Shown: positions 24,929 to 33,596, counted from the first letter of the stretch. The stretch: DNA of 63,348 nucleotides from JBASNZ01 sp049657775 (GCA_049657775.1 JBASNZ010000018.1:1-63348), one strand, 5' to 3'. Notes: generated by a model not told the origin, from the letters alone. Numbers and translations are program-made.

Positions 24929-25861
24929 CTACGACACCTTCGCCGCGGACGTGGAGTACTTCTTCTTGAGGGCCTGGTAGCGAGGCTCGGTCTCTTTCCA
25001 GACCGCGTAGAGCGGGCTGGCGAGGAAGATCGAGCTGTACGCACCCGAGATGAGTCCGATCGTCATTGCAAACGCGAAGTCCCGAAGCGTCTCTCCTCCA
25101 AAGAAGAGCAGGCAGATGACCGGGATGATCTGCGTCATGGCCGTGTTGATCCAGCGGATGAAGACCTGGTTGATCGACTCGTTCGCCATGTCCATGAACG
25201 TGCGCTTGCCGACCGCCATCGTGTTCTCCCGGATGCGGTGGAACACGACGATGGTGTCGTAAAGTGAATAACCCGCGATCGTGAGAAGCGCCGCAATGGT
25301 GTTGGGCGTGATCTCGCGGCCGGCGATCACGTAGATGCCGAGCACGATGAGCGTGTCATGCACGAGGGCTATGACCGCGCTGATGGACATCTTGTACTCG
25401 AACCTGAGCGAAACGTAGAGCAGGATGGCCACAATGGAGATAACGAGCGCGATCAGCGCCGCACGGGTCACGTTAGCTCCCCATCCGGCGCCGATGGTCG
25501 TCACGTTGATGTCTTCGCTCTTGAGTCCGAGGGTCTTGGCAACGCTCGCCATCCCCTGCTCGGCGACGGTGACGTCCTTCTCGGCGGTGCGCACGATGTA
25601 GCCGTTGTTGTCCGTCGGCTGGATCGTAGCGTTCGACGCATCGGTGATCTTGGCCTCGACAAGTGCGTCGCGCACCTTCTCGACAGTGACCCCCTCGCCG
25701 CCAGAGAACGTCATGACCGTGCCGCCCTGGAACTCAACGCCAAAGTTGAGGCCGATGAACAGGACCGCGGCGATGCTGACCAGCGTGAGAGTCCCGGAGA
25801 TCATGAAGAAGATGTTCCGCTTGCCCATGAAGTCGATGTGCAGTCTAGCCACGCTGCTCAC
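24929..25861 (-). CDS. secF: Protein translocase subunit SecF
   Basis: 310 residues. With SecD it helps the Sec translocon pull proteins across the membrane using the proton gradient. The N-terminus HIDFMGKRNIFFMISG carries the first membrane segment; the periplasmic domain follows, then five more segments with LVHDTLIVLGIYVIAGREI and TIAALLTIAGYSLYDTIVVF. The first GTG is at 25861; GTG 25852, four nt after GGTGAG, is an alternative giving three residues less. It overlaps secD by 8-17 nt. Confidence 0.95.
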   Translation of the reverse strand: MSSVARLHIDFMGKRNIFFMISGTLTLVSIAAVLFIGLNFGVEFQGGTVMTFSGGEGVTVEKVRDALVEAKITDASNATIQPTDNNGYIVRTAEKDVTVAEQGMASVAKTLGLKSEDINVTTIGAGWGANVTRAALIALVISIVAILLYVSLRFEYKMSISAVIALVHDTLIVLGIYVIAGREITPNTIAALLTIAGYSLYDTIVVFHRIRENTMAVGKRTFMDMANESINQVFIRWINTAMTQIIPVICLLFFGGETLRDFAFAMTIGLISGAYSSIFLASPLYAVWKETEPRYQALKKKYSTSAAKVS

Positions 25862-27149
25862 CGCCCTTCAGGCCGAAGAGCGCAGGCATCTTGGGTGCCC
25901 ACGTCTCGGCAAGGATCCGGACGATCGGTCCCGTGAACAGCAGGGCGACCACAAGGTCGAGCACGATCCCGAGGATGAGCGTGAACGCGAATCCACGAAC
26001 CGGCCCGATCGCGAAGATGTAGAGCGCGATGGCCGAGACGAGCGTCACGATGTCAGCGTCGATGCTGGTGCCGATGGCGTGGCGGACGCCGGACTTGGCA
26101 GCCGTTCGGTAAACCTTGCCCATCTCCACCTCTTCTTTGAACCGCTCGAAGATGAGGATGGACGTGTCGGCAGCGACACCGATGGTGAGGATCAGGCCGG
26201 CAATGCCCGGCAGCGTCACCGAGAAGGCGCCGGCGGCGGACAGGACCGCGAGGGTCCCCATCATGAGTGCGCCGTAGATGGCCAGGGCCAGAGCGCTCAC
26301 AACGCCGAAGCCGCGGTAGTAGACGACCATGAACACACCCACGAGCGCGAGGCCGATGAGGCCGGCCACGAGTCCCATGTTGAGCGAGTCCTGACCGAGC
26401 GTGGGACCAACAACGCGTGACTCGGAGAACTCAAGGGCGAACGGCAGCGCACCGGCCTGGAGCACCGCCGAGAGACGCTTGGCTTCCTCGGGCGTGAACG
26501 TACCCGAGATAAGCGTCTGCCCGTCGGTGATGGCGTCCTGGATCTGCGCGACCGACTGCACCTGGTTGTCGAGCAGGATGACCACGTACTGGCCGATGTT
26601 GGCCGTGGTGAAGGTCCCCCAGGCCGACGTGCCGGTCGGGTCGAAATCGAGCGAGACAGCCGGCCTGTTGTTGCTGTCGACGGTCACGCCGGCGGTCTTC
26701 ACGTTTGCGCCGGTGAGGATGACTCCGGTTGCCTCGTAGCTGCCCTCCGGCACGATCACGCCATACTCGAGCTGTGTGGTGGTGTTGATGCTACGAGCGT
26801 CGAGGAACAGCAGCTGTCCGGTAGATCCCAGAGCTGCAAGGGCCTGCTTGGAGTCCTTGATACCCGGTATCTGCACCAGGAACGAGCGATCTCCCTGACG
26901 CTGAACGGTGGCCTCACTCACACCGAGTGCGTTGACGCGCTCGGTGAGGATGGTCTCGGCACGATCCATGCCGGCCTCGGTGAGAACCTCGCTCCCGGTC
27001 GGTTTCGCGGTAAGGATCACCGAAAGACCGCCTTTGATGTCCAATCCCTGCGTGATCTTCTCGTTCAGGGGCCAGAATGCCCAGAACGAGACGGCCACCA
27101 AGACGATGATGACCGCGAGCGCAACGGCGTTGCGTGTCTTAGGATCCAT
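25845..27149 (-). CDS. secD: Protein translocase subunit SecD
   Basis: 434 residues. The signature GLDIKGGLSVIL follows the first membrane segment. The P1 domain (TILTERVNALGVSEATVQRQ, FLVQIPGIKD) and the five C-terminal segments with GLTGLILTIGVAADTSILIF-like sequence (here LPGIAGLILTIGVAADTSIL) are complete. It is shorter than Gram-negative SecD because of a compact P1 domain, as is usual in Gram-positives. It is followed by secF and preceded by yajC. Confidence 0.96.
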   Translation of the reverse strand: MDPKTRNAVALAVIIVLVAVSFWAFWPLNEKITQGLDIKGGLSVILTAKPTGSEVLTEAGMDRAETILTERVNALGVSEATVQRQGDRSFLVQIPGIKDSKQALAALGSTGQLLFLDARSINTTTQLEYGVIVPEGSYEATGVILTGANVKTAGVTVDSNNRPAVSLDFDPTGTSAWGTFTTANIGQYVVILLDNQVQSVAQIQDAITDGQTLISGTFTPEEAKRLSAVLQAGALPFALEFSESRVVGPTLGQDSLNMGLVAGLIGLALVGVFMVVYYRGFGVVSALALAIYGALMMGTLAVLSAAGAFSVTLPGIAGLILTIGVAADTSILIFERFKEEVEMGKVYRTAAKSGVRHAIGTSIDADIVTLVSAIALYIFAIGPVRGFAFTLILGIVLDLVVALLFTGPIVRILAETWAPKMPALFGLKGGEQRG

Positions 27150-27185
27150 GCTTGCTTCCGTCCGTCCTTCCGGTCCGTCGGTCCT

Positions 27186-27473
27186 TTAGTCGACTACCTC
27201 GGGTGCTGGCAGTACTTCAACCTTACGTGCTACTGCGGAGCGGGCGAACGTGACCGTGACGCCGTCGGTGATGATGAGGTCGACCGTGTCGTCCGCAAGA
27301 GCGGCGACACGACCGTACATCCCGCCGATAGTGACCACGCGGTCTCCCACCGCGAGCGATGCCATAAGCGCTTGCTGCTCCTTTTGCCGCTTCATCTGCG
27401 GCCTGATGAGCAGGAAGTAGAACGCGACAGCGAGGAATGCGAATGACAGAAGCGAGCCATACTGACTGTTCAC
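27186..27473 (-). CDS. yajC: Preprotein translocase subunit YajC
   Basis: 95 residues. One membrane segment (LLSFAFLAVAFYFLLIRPQM) and the conserved QMKRQKEQQALMASLAVGD and GGMYGRV. I place the start at GTG 27473 because GGAGGT is 4-5 nt before it; the ATG at 27485 lies before that SD and has none of its own. First gene of yajC-secD-secF. Confidence 0.92.
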   Translation of the reverse strand: MNSQYGSLLSFAFLAVAFYFLLIRPQMKRQKEQQALMASLAVGDRVVTIGGMYGRVAALADDTVDLIITDGVTVTFARSAVARKVEVLPAPEVVD

Positions 27474-27533
27474 GATGACCTCCATGGTCTGCGACGCTCG
27501 GGCACACCCGCCCAGGCGTGTACACGGCCCCAC

Positions 27534-27539
27534 ATCATA
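27534..27539 (-). promoter_or_regulatory. -10 element of yajC-secD-secF
   Basis: TATGAT on the minus strand, giving a leader of about 54 nt to the GTG start of yajC. No good -35 is seen. Confidence 0.5.
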
Positions 27540-27570
27540 TCACCAGTGCGCGCGCAGTATGCAGGAGAAA

Positions 27571-28692
27571 TCAGTAGTCCTGCGCCCCGGGGCTGTCCAA
27601 CCACGAACGCATGAACGCACCGTAGGTTCCCGCCTCCGCCGCGGTACGTGCCCGCACGGTCAGGTCCAACAAGAAGTGCAGGTTGTGGATACTCAGTAAC
27701 GTGGCCCCGAGCATCTCCTTCACGTTCACGAGATGACGTATGTAGGCTCGAGAATACCCGGTACACGTCGGACACGAACACGCGGGGTCGAGAGGACCGA
27801 GGTCCCGCGCGAAGCGCGCGTTTCGCATGTTGAGCCTGCCCTCCGAGGAAAACGCCGTCCCCAGTCGCGCGGTTCTCGTGGGCAGCACGCAGTCGAAGAG
27901 ATCGATCCCCAAACCGATGGCCTGCACGATGGTAGTCGGATTCCCGACGCCCATCAGGTACCGCGGACGGTCCTTGGGCAGCATCGCGGTGACAGGCGCG
28001 AGCGACTCCAGCATCAGATCGTGCGACTCCCCCACCGAGTAGCCGCCGATGCCGTAGCCCGGGAACCCTATCTCGCTCAGCCGCTCGACGCTCTCGGCGC
28101 GCAGACGGCCGAAGACGCCACCCTGCACGATGCCGAAGAGCGCCTGGTCCTCCCGGGTATGCGCGCTCTTGCACTGCGCGGCCCAATCCGCCGAACGGCG
28201 CACGGCCGTCGCCACAAGGCTCTCCTCGGCGGGGTACGGAGGGCACTGGTCGAGCTGCATGATGATGTCCGCGCCCAGGTCCTCCTGCACGCGCATGTTG
28301 TCCTCGGGCGTCCAGCGATGCCACGCCCCGTCGATGATGCTGCGGAACGTGACCCCGTCGTCGTCGAGCTTGAGCGTGTCGGCGAGCGAGAAGATCTGGA
28401 ATCCGCCAGAGTCAGTGAGGATCGGGCGGTCCCAGTTCATGAACGCGTGCAGCCCGCCGGCCTCGGCGATCAGGTCGCTGCCCGGACGGAGGAACAGGTG
28501 GTACGTGTTGGCCAGCACCACCTGGACGTCGAGCGCGCGCAGCTGATCGGGGGTGACGCCCTTGACTGTGGCGCGGGTGCCGACGGGCATGAACACCGGT
28601 GTCCGCACCGGGCCGTGTGCCGTTTGGAAGACGCCAGCGCGAGCGCCGGAGGTGGCGTCCGTCGCGATGATCGAAAAGTCGTGGAGTGTCAT
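27571..28692 (-). CDS. tgt: tRNA-guanine transglycosylase (queuine/preQ1)
   Basis: 373 residues. It exchanges guanine 34 in Asp, Asn, His and Tyr tRNAs for preQ1. The nucleophile regions MPVGTRATVKGV, DSGGFQIFSL and LPTRTARLG are present, and the zinc site reads CSCPTCTGYSRAYIRHL. The start ATG 28692 has no SD; TAGAAT ends 7 nt before it, so the mRNA may be leaderless. queA and queH lie within 4.1 kb, which completes the last steps of queuosine synthesis here apart from the early preQ0/preQ1 genes. Confidence 0.96.
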   Translation of the reverse strand: MTLHDFSIIATDATSGARAGVFQTAHGPVRTPVFMPVGTRATVKGVTPDQLRALDVQVVLANTYHLFLRPGSDLIAEAGGLHAFMNWDRPILTDSGGFQIFSLADTLKLDDDGVTFRSIIDGAWHRWTPEDNMRVQEDLGADIIMQLDQCPPYPAEESLVATAVRRSADWAAQCKSAHTREDQALFGIVQGGVFGRLRAESVERLSEIGFPGYGIGGYSVGESHDLMLESLAPVTAMLPKDRPRYLMGVGNPTTIVQAIGLGIDLFDCVLPTRTARLGTAFSSEGRLNMRNARFARDLGPLDPACSCPTCTGYSRAYIRHLVNVKEMLGATLLSIHNLHFLLDLTVRARTAAEAGTYGAFMRSWLDSPGAQDY

Positions 28693-28699
28693 GCGGCCG

Positions 28700-28705
28700 A
28701 TTCTA
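28700..28705 (-). promoter_or_regulatory. -10 element of tgt (leaderless)
   Basis: TAGAAT on the minus strand, 7 nt before ATG 28692. No SD between it and the start. Confidence 0.6.
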
Positions 28706-28772
28706 CCAGGTGGCACGATAAGGGTATGCTCTGCCATGAACCTTCCCGATGGCTGCGGCGTCATAAGGAGCG

Positions 28773-29324
28773 ATGGTGCCCACGAACGACACGTCCGACC
28801 CCAAGCTCATCGCTGCGGCGCTGGCGGGTGACGGACGGGCTTTCGAAACGCTCGTGCGCACCCATGCCGACGCGGTGTATGGTCACGCGTTGCGGTTCTT
28901 CGGCGAGCGCACCGCCGCCGAGGACGCTACGCAGGAGGTGTTCGTAAAGGTGTTCCGCTCGCTCTCGACGTTCGATGGCAGGTCGGCCTTTTCTACCTGG
29001 CTGTACCGGATCACGCGCAACGTCTGTTTGGACCTCGCCCGTGCCGGCAAGCATCGCCCCATCCCCGTCGACCCGGTCGACATCACCCCTCTCGCGGTGG
29101 CCGATTTCTCGGACGACGTTGTGATGGGCAGCGCGGTCGAGACAGCGATCCGCGCGCTCCCTCCCGAGGAGAGAGACGCTCTGGGGGCGGTCACACTCTT
29201 CGGGATGAGTTACGAGCAGGCCGCGGAGGCCTTCTCTGTACCGATCGGGACCGTCAAGTCCCGCGTGTTCCGTGCGCGCAAGACACTGGGCGTCATGCTC
29301 CGGCCGACAGAAGGGGGTGCGTGA
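28773..29324 (+). CDS. RNA polymerase ECF sigma factor
   Basis: 183 residues. Region 2 reads FETLVRTHADAVYGHALRFF and AAEDATQEVFVKVFRSL, then FSTWLYRITRNVCLDLAR. Region 4 contains LPPEERDALGAVTLFGMSYE and the helix-turn-helix EAFSVPIGTVKSRVFRARK. AAGGAG precedes both ATG 28773 (2 nt) and GTG 28776 (5 nt); the second may be the true start. The stop overlaps the anti-sigma start by 1 nt. A possible -10 is TATGCT at 28725-28730. Confidence 0.93.
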   Translation: MVPTNDTSDPKLIAAALAGDGRAFETLVRTHADAVYGHALRFFGERTAAEDATQEVFVKVFRSLSTFDGRSAFSTWLYRITRNVCLDLARAGKHRPIPVDPVDITPLAVADFSDDVVMGSAVETAIRALPPEERDALGAVTLFGMSYEQAAEAFSVPIGTVKSRVFRARKTLGVMLRPTEGGA

Positions 29325-30322
29325 TGGACTGCGCACGCGCCCGCGACATACTTTCGGCGGCGTTCGATGGCCCGGTCGCGGCCGACGACCTGGCGGCTGC
29401 CCGCGCCCATGCGCAGGAGTGCCCCGATTGCGCCGATCTGGTGCGCGCGCTTGATGCGCTCGCCCGGTTCCCGGCTCCGGTCGCGCCACAAGAGTTGGTG
29501 GATCGCCTCGTCACGCTGGGGTCGGCGGCCGCCGGGCGCATGCGCGCAGAGGCCGACGCCGCAGGCGAGATCCCTGCGATCGAGCATGTTCATGAGGCTT
29601 CATCGGCCCGCCCCGCATGGATCCCGAGGTTCACCTCCCTAGCCGCGGTCGCGGCTGTTCTGCTCGTGGCCCTCACCCTTACCGGCCTGGGGATCAGCGG
29701 CATGTTCCGGAGCCAGAAGGCCGCGGTCGACACCACTGCGGAGCTTTCGTACGCCCCTGGATCGGCCGCGCCCGTCGGCACGCCCGACATGAGTGCGGGC
29801 ACCCTGGCAGCCGATCGGGCCCATGTGGCTGCACCCGACTGGGTCGTCTTCGGCACGGGCGTATATCGGCTGGTCGGCCCGGCAACTGCCGAGCGTTCGT
29901 CACTGGCAAGCGTGGGCGTGGTTAACAGCGCGCTGGATTCGCCGGACGCCTCGCCCACCGCCGTACCCGCCTACCGTCCGTCGAGCGATGCATTCGCGCT
30001 CGTCCTGGAGCCGACCACCGGCACGTACCTCGCGTTCGAGCCGGTAACTCGCCGATTCGGCGGTGAGGAATACCAGCTGCAGTCCGGCGGACCGATCTTC
30101 CGGTATGGAGAATGGCCGGCGCTGCCCAGCCGGTACGAGACGCCCACGGCCGGAGACGGCTCCCCGTCGTTCGGGTTCTTCGGCGTCGACGATGCCGGCG
30201 TGAAGATCTACGTTCCCCGCGGACAACAGCCGCGGGACGGATTCGCCGTGGCGCCCGATACGGCAACGACCGATCCGGCGGCGGGTGCGCCGCTGTGGAC
30301 CTGGTGGACGTGGCTGCGATAA
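29324..30322 (+). CDS. Membrane anti-sigma factor with zinc-finger domain
   Basis: 332 residues. The N-terminal zinc-associated anti-sigma domain has C4 and the H-x3-C-x2-C core as AHAQECPDCADLV. One membrane segment (LAAVAAVLLVALTLTGLGIS, near 105-125) is followed by an exported region of about 200 residues without recognised domain. It would hold the ECF sigma factor at the membrane until an envelope signal. Start ATG 29324 overlaps the sigma stop by 1 nt and has GGGGG 6 nt before it; GTG 29321 is the alternative. Confidence 0.88.
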   Translation: MDCARARDILSAAFDGPVAADDLAAARAHAQECPDCADLVRALDALARFPAPVAPQELVDRLVTLGSAAAGRMRAEADAAGEIPAIEHVHEASSARPAWIPRFTSLAAVAAVLLVALTLTGLGISGMFRSQKAAVDTTAELSYAPGSAAPVGTPDMSAGTLAADRAHVAAPDWVVFGTGVYRLVGPATAERSSLASVGVVNSALDSPDASPTAVPAYRPSSDAFALVLEPTTGTYLAFEPVTRRFGGEEYQLQSGGPIFRYGEWPALPSRYETPTAGDGSPSFGFFGVDDAGVKIYVPRGQQPRDGFAVAPDTATTDPAAGAPLWTWWTWLR

Positions 30323-30325
30323 CCG

Positions 30326-31360
30326 CTAGATGATGAGCATCGCGTCGCCAAAGGAGAGGAACCGGTAGCGTTCTTCTCGGGCGGCGGCGTACGCACGCAT
30401 CACCTGTTCGCGGCCGGCGAAGGCGCTCACCATCATGAGCAGCGTCGATCTGGGCACGTGGAAGTTGGTCACGAGCGCGTCGACGACTCCGAAGCTGAAG
30501 CCGGGCATGATGAACAGGTCAGTCGAGCCATCCGTGGCCTCGACGCGTGCCGTCTGCTCGTTGAAGGCGCTTTCGAGCGCGCGCACAGTGGTAGTGCCCA
30601 CCGCGACGACCCTGTCGCCGCGCTCCTTGGCGGCATTCACCGTGTCCGCCGCCCACTGCGACACCCTGAAGTGCTCGGTGTGGATGTGGTGATCGTGCGG
30701 GTCGTCAACGGACACCGGACGGAATGTGTCGAGTCCAACGTCGAGCTCGACCTTGGCCAGATGTACGCCAGCGCGCTGGAGTTGATCCAGCATCTCCGGT
30801 GTGAAGTGAAGGCCCGCAGTCGGTGCGGCCACGCTGTGCTCGTCGGCCGAGAACACCGTCTGGTACTGCTCGGGGTCGTCGAGAGGCGCTGTGATGTACG
30901 GCGGCAGGGGGACCTCCCCCAGCGCGTGGACCGCGTCCATGAACGTGCCGCGCGCCACCCTGAAGCTGATCAGGCGGGCGCCTGACTCTTCGAGTACGTC
31001 GACGACAAGCCCTGTGAGCAGCCCGTCTCCAAAGACAAGCCTGGAGCCTGGCTTGATCCTCCGACCCGGCTTGACCAGGCACTCCCAGGTACCCTCGTAC
31101 TGCGGACGAAGCAACAGCACCTCAACGGCGCCACCGGTCTCGTCCTTCGCGCCAAGCAGACGGGCCGGAAGAACGCGCGTCTCGTTGACCACGAGCACGT
31201 CACCGGCGCGCAGGTACTCGGGCAGGTCCGCGAACGTGCGATGATCGATCTGTCCGCTCGCCCGATCCATGACCAGCAGCCGGCATGCGTCGCGCGGAAC
31301 CGCGGGATGCTGCGCGATAAGACCGGTTGGCAACTCGTAGTCGAAATCGTCGGTGCGCAC
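30326..31360 (-). CDS. queA: S-adenosylmethionine:tRNA ribosyltransferase-isomerase
   Basis: 344 residues. It transfers the ribosyl part of SAM to preQ1-tRNA to give epoxyqueuosine. DFDYELPTGLIAQHP, GDVLVVNETRVLPARL, SVAAPTAGLHFTPEML and FNVP-like NFHVPRSTLLMMVSAFAG match the family. I start at GTG 31360, 9 nt after GAGGAG; ATG 31369 directly touches that SD. The stop is 3 nt from the stop of the anti-sigma gene on the other strand. Confidence 0.95.
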   Translation of the reverse strand: MRTDDFDYELPTGLIAQHPAVPRDACRLLVMDRASGQIDHRTFADLPEYLRAGDVLVVNETRVLPARLLGAKDETGGAVEVLLLRPQYEGTWECLVKPGRRIKPGSRLVFGDGLLTGLVVDVLEESGARLISFRVARGTFMDAVHALGEVPLPPYITAPLDDPEQYQTVFSADEHSVAAPTAGLHFTPEMLDQLQRAGVHLAKVELDVGLDTFRPVSVDDPHDHHIHTEHFRVSQWAADTVNAAKERGDRVVAVGTTTVRALESAFNEQTARVEATDGSTDLFIMPGFSFGVVDALVTNFHVPRSTLLMMVSAFAGREQVMRAYAAAREERYRFLSFGDAMLII

Positions 31361-31394
31361 GGGGGGCATCTCCTCGCTCTTGGGACCCAGATGC

Positions 31395-31400
31395 AGTGTA
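31395..31400 (-). promoter_or_regulatory. -10 element of queA
   Basis: TACACT on the minus strand, 34 nt before the GTG start of queA. Confidence 0.45.
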
Positions 31401-31461
31401 GCGCACGCTCCCGTCACGCGGACCACGGGCGGCCGAGGTATGCCGCTGGCGCGTCATCGGG

Positions 31462-31467
31462 TACCAT
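31462..31467 (+). promoter_or_regulatory. -10 element of the PHP-domain gene (leaderless)
   Basis: TACCAT, 6 nt before ATG 31474. No SD between it and the start. Confidence 0.55.
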
Positions 31468-31473
31468 CGCGTC

Positions 31474-32226
31474 ATGCCGAACGACTGGTCATCCGCGGAT
31501 ATTCACCTGCATACGAACGTCTCGGACGGGCTCGCGAACCCACGTGCCGTCCTTGATTGGGTGTGCGCCAAGACGAACCTCAAGGTCATCGCCATCACCG
31601 ACCACAACGCGGTCGACGGCGCGCACGAGGTGGCCTCACTGGCGAAGGACTACCCCGTCGAGGTGATCGTCGGCCAGGAGATCGACAGCTCCGAGGGCCA
31701 CGTGATCGGCCTGTGGGCCCCCGAGCGTATCGAGCCGGGTTCCAGGGCGCAGGACACCGTCGATGCGATCCATGCCCAGGGGGGTATCGCGATCGTCGCA
31801 CATCCCTTTGCCCCCAGGTGGTGGGCGAAGCACGGCCTGTGCCGGGGGGACCGCTGCGTGTACGACTCGGTGAACTTCGACGGCTTCGAGATCAGCAACT
31901 CCACGCCCCTGCTGTTTCACGCCAACCTGCGCGCCCGACTGTACATGCTCGGTAACCGGCATCGGTTCGCGATCACCGGCGGCAGCGACGCCCACATCCT
32001 CCCCGCGATCGGCGCGAGCAGAACGCTCTTTCAGGGCACGACCGCGGCCGACCTGCGCACCGCGATCGAGACGCGCACGACCCGTGTGCGGAGTCCGCTG
32101 TTCTGGCTGACGCGGAACCTGCGCTACGCGAGCCACATCCCCTTGCTCATCGAGCGCGAGCGTCAGGCAGAGGCCGAGCTCGCGAGCGAGATCGAATCAC
32201 ACCCCACGGACTCCCGGGCGCTCTAG
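31474..32226 (+). CDS. PHP-domain metal-dependent phosphoesterase
   Basis: 250 residues. The metal-binding motifs are in the right order: DIHLHTNVSDG, ITDHN, GQEID, AHPFAPRWW and GGSDAHILPAIG. This fits the PHP family of phosphatases that act on nucleotides, polyphosphates or histidinol phosphate; the substrate cannot be read. The start has no SD and follows TACCAT by 6 nt. Its TAG stop overlaps the queH stop on the other strand in a shared CTAG. Confidence 0.88.
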   Translation: MPNDWSSADIHLHTNVSDGLANPRAVLDWVCAKTNLKVIAITDHNAVDGAHEVASLAKDYPVEVIVGQEIDSSEGHVIGLWAPERIEPGSRAQDTVDAIHAQGGIAIVAHPFAPRWWAKHGLCRGDRCVYDSVNFDGFEISNSTPLLFHANLRARLYMLGNRHRFAITGGSDAHILPAIGASRTLFQGTTAADLRTAIETRTTRVRSPLFWLTRNLRYASHIPLLIERERQAEAELASEIESHPTDSRAL

Positions 32227-32795
32227 CCCCTGCGCTCCTTGCGTTCGGCGCGGCGTCTGGCCCGGTCTTCGTCTGCCTCGGCCTTTGAGAGCAGACACCC
32301 GCAGTAGTTCTGGCGGTACATCCCCAACTCGCGCGAGCGTACCGTGGCCTGCGCATACCGGTCGCGATAGTCCCGGCCGACATAGGCCAGACCTCGCATC
32401 GACGCGGCGTTCTCGGCCGCCTCGCGAACGGACTCTGCGTCCTGGTAGGGACTCACAGTGAGCGTCGTCGCGATCGCATCGAGCCCGCGCTCTCTGGCGA
32501 CGTCAGCGACGAGTCCGAGCCGGAGCGCGAAGCACGCCCGGCAGCGCGCCGCGGGGTCGTCCTGCGTGCCCGCTGTGGCGCTCAGCCACAGGACGGGATC
32601 GTACGGCACCTCCACGACGTCGATCCCACGCAGAGCGGCGTACTCCAGCAGCACGTCACGACGGTGCCGGTACTCCGACTCCGGTTGGATGTTGGGGTTG
32701 GCGTACACCACGGTGACCCGGTGCTCGGAGGCCAGGGCGTCGAGCGGCTCCAATAGGCACGGGCCGCAGCATGCGTGAAGGGCAACAGTGCTCAT
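32223..32795 (-). CDS. queH: Epoxyqueuosine reductase QueH
   Basis: 190 residues. It reduces epoxyqueuosine to queuosine in tRNA; QueH (formerly DUF208) replaces the cobalamin enzyme QueG. The adjacent-cysteine motif is LHACCGPCLL (Cys 9, 10, 13); RCRACFALRL and YRQNYCGCLLS give the further metal-binding cysteines. The mRNA looks leaderless (TAGAAT 6 nt before the ATG). It converges on the PHP gene. Confidence 0.92.
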   Translation of the reverse strand: MSTVALHACCGPCLLEPLDALASEHRVTVVYANPNIQPESEYRHRRDVLLEYAALRGIDVVEVPYDPVLWLSATAGTQDDPAARCRACFALRLGLVADVARERGLDAIATTLTVSPYQDAESVREAAENAASMRGLAYVGRDYRDRYAQATVRSRELGMYRQNYCGCLLSKAEADEDRARRRAERKERRG

Positions 32796-32801
32796 GCGGG
32801 C

Positions 32802-32807
32802 ATTCTA
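32802..32807 (-). promoter_or_regulatory. -10 element of queH (leaderless)
   Basis: TAGAAT on the minus strand, 6 nt before ATG 32795. No SD. Confidence 0.6.
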
Positions 32808-32814
32808 CCCCGCA

Positions 32815-33492
32815 TCAGCCGAGGAGGTACGGCGCAGCTATCGTGAGCACGCCGAAGCCGATGAACGCGAAACCCGAGATCCGCGTAAGGAGGCGCTCCG
32901 GAAGGCGCTTGCCAAGAAGACGGCCGACGACGATGGCAACCGCGTCCGCAAGCACCATGCCGATGGTGGAGCCCAGCGTGACGCCCCAGAAACGCGCGGC
33001 CGGTGCGACGGTGGCGCCCGAAACGATACCGAGCGAGGCGAGCACGCTCGACACCGCAGGACCCGCGCTCTTGAGCACGGCCAGGAGTGCTCCGCCGGGG
33101 TCCGCCGCAATGGTGATCGTCATGATCTGCGTCTTGTCGCCGAGTTCCGCAAAGAAGAAGGCGACCGCCACCGCGAGCACGGGTCCAAAGCGGGCACCCT
33201 TACCAACGGCGGCGTCCTCGTCCTCGACCGTGTCGCCCCGAAGCGTCCACAGACCAAAGAAGATGAAGAGCACCCCCGAGATCCAGGGCATCACGCCCGG
33301 CGGAATGAGGCCGCCGACGAGCTGTCCAAACCCGGCCGACAGGAAGTGGACGACGAACGTGGCTCCCAGGATGCCCAGCAGCACCTGCCACGCCTTGTAG
33401 CGCGTCGCCAGTACGAGGGCGAGCAGCTGGGACTTGTCAGCCAGCTCCCCGACCATGATGAGTATGAGCGACACGACGAAGACGTAGAGCAC
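32815..33492 (-). CDS. GDT1/TMEM165 family membrane protein (UPF0016), probable Mn2+ exporter
   Basis: 225 residues, six membrane segments in two repeats. Each repeat of this family has an E-x-G-D-K/R-S/T motif: here GELADKSQ (first copy, the Gly is Ala) and AELGDKTQ (second copy, canonical). Bacterial members such as MneA and MntX-like proteins export manganese. GTG start behind AAGGAGG. The next minus-strand gene downstream, queH, lies 19 nt away and has its own promoter. Confidence 0.88.
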   Translation of the reverse strand: MLYVFVVSLILIMVGELADKSQLLALVLATRYKAWQVLLGILGATFVVHFLSAGFGQLVGGLIPPGVMPWISGVLFIFFGLWTLRGDTVEDEDAAVGKGARFGPVLAVAVAFFFAELGDKTQIMTITIAADPGGALLAVLKSAGPAVSSVLASLGIVSGATVAPAARFWGVTLGSTIGMVLADAVAIVVGRLLGKRLPERLLTRISGFAFIGFGVLTIAAPYLLG

Positions 33493-33540
33493 GAAACCTC
33501 CTTGGTCACCGGGGAGGTAGCTTAGCGGCTACGGCCCCGG

Positions 33541-33572
33541 AAATGAAAGTGGGCGGCTCGTGTGAGCCGCCC
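33541..33572 (-). terminator. Intrinsic terminator of the cold-shock gene
   Basis: Perfect 9-bp stem GGGCGGCTC (33551-33559) / GAGCCGCCC (33564-33572) with a 4-nt loop. On the minus strand it is followed by ACTTTCATTTCC, a weak T-tract. It lies 24 nt after the csp stop. Confidence 0.75.
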
Positions 33573-33596
33573 GTGGTTTCGAAGCCGGAAACGCGA

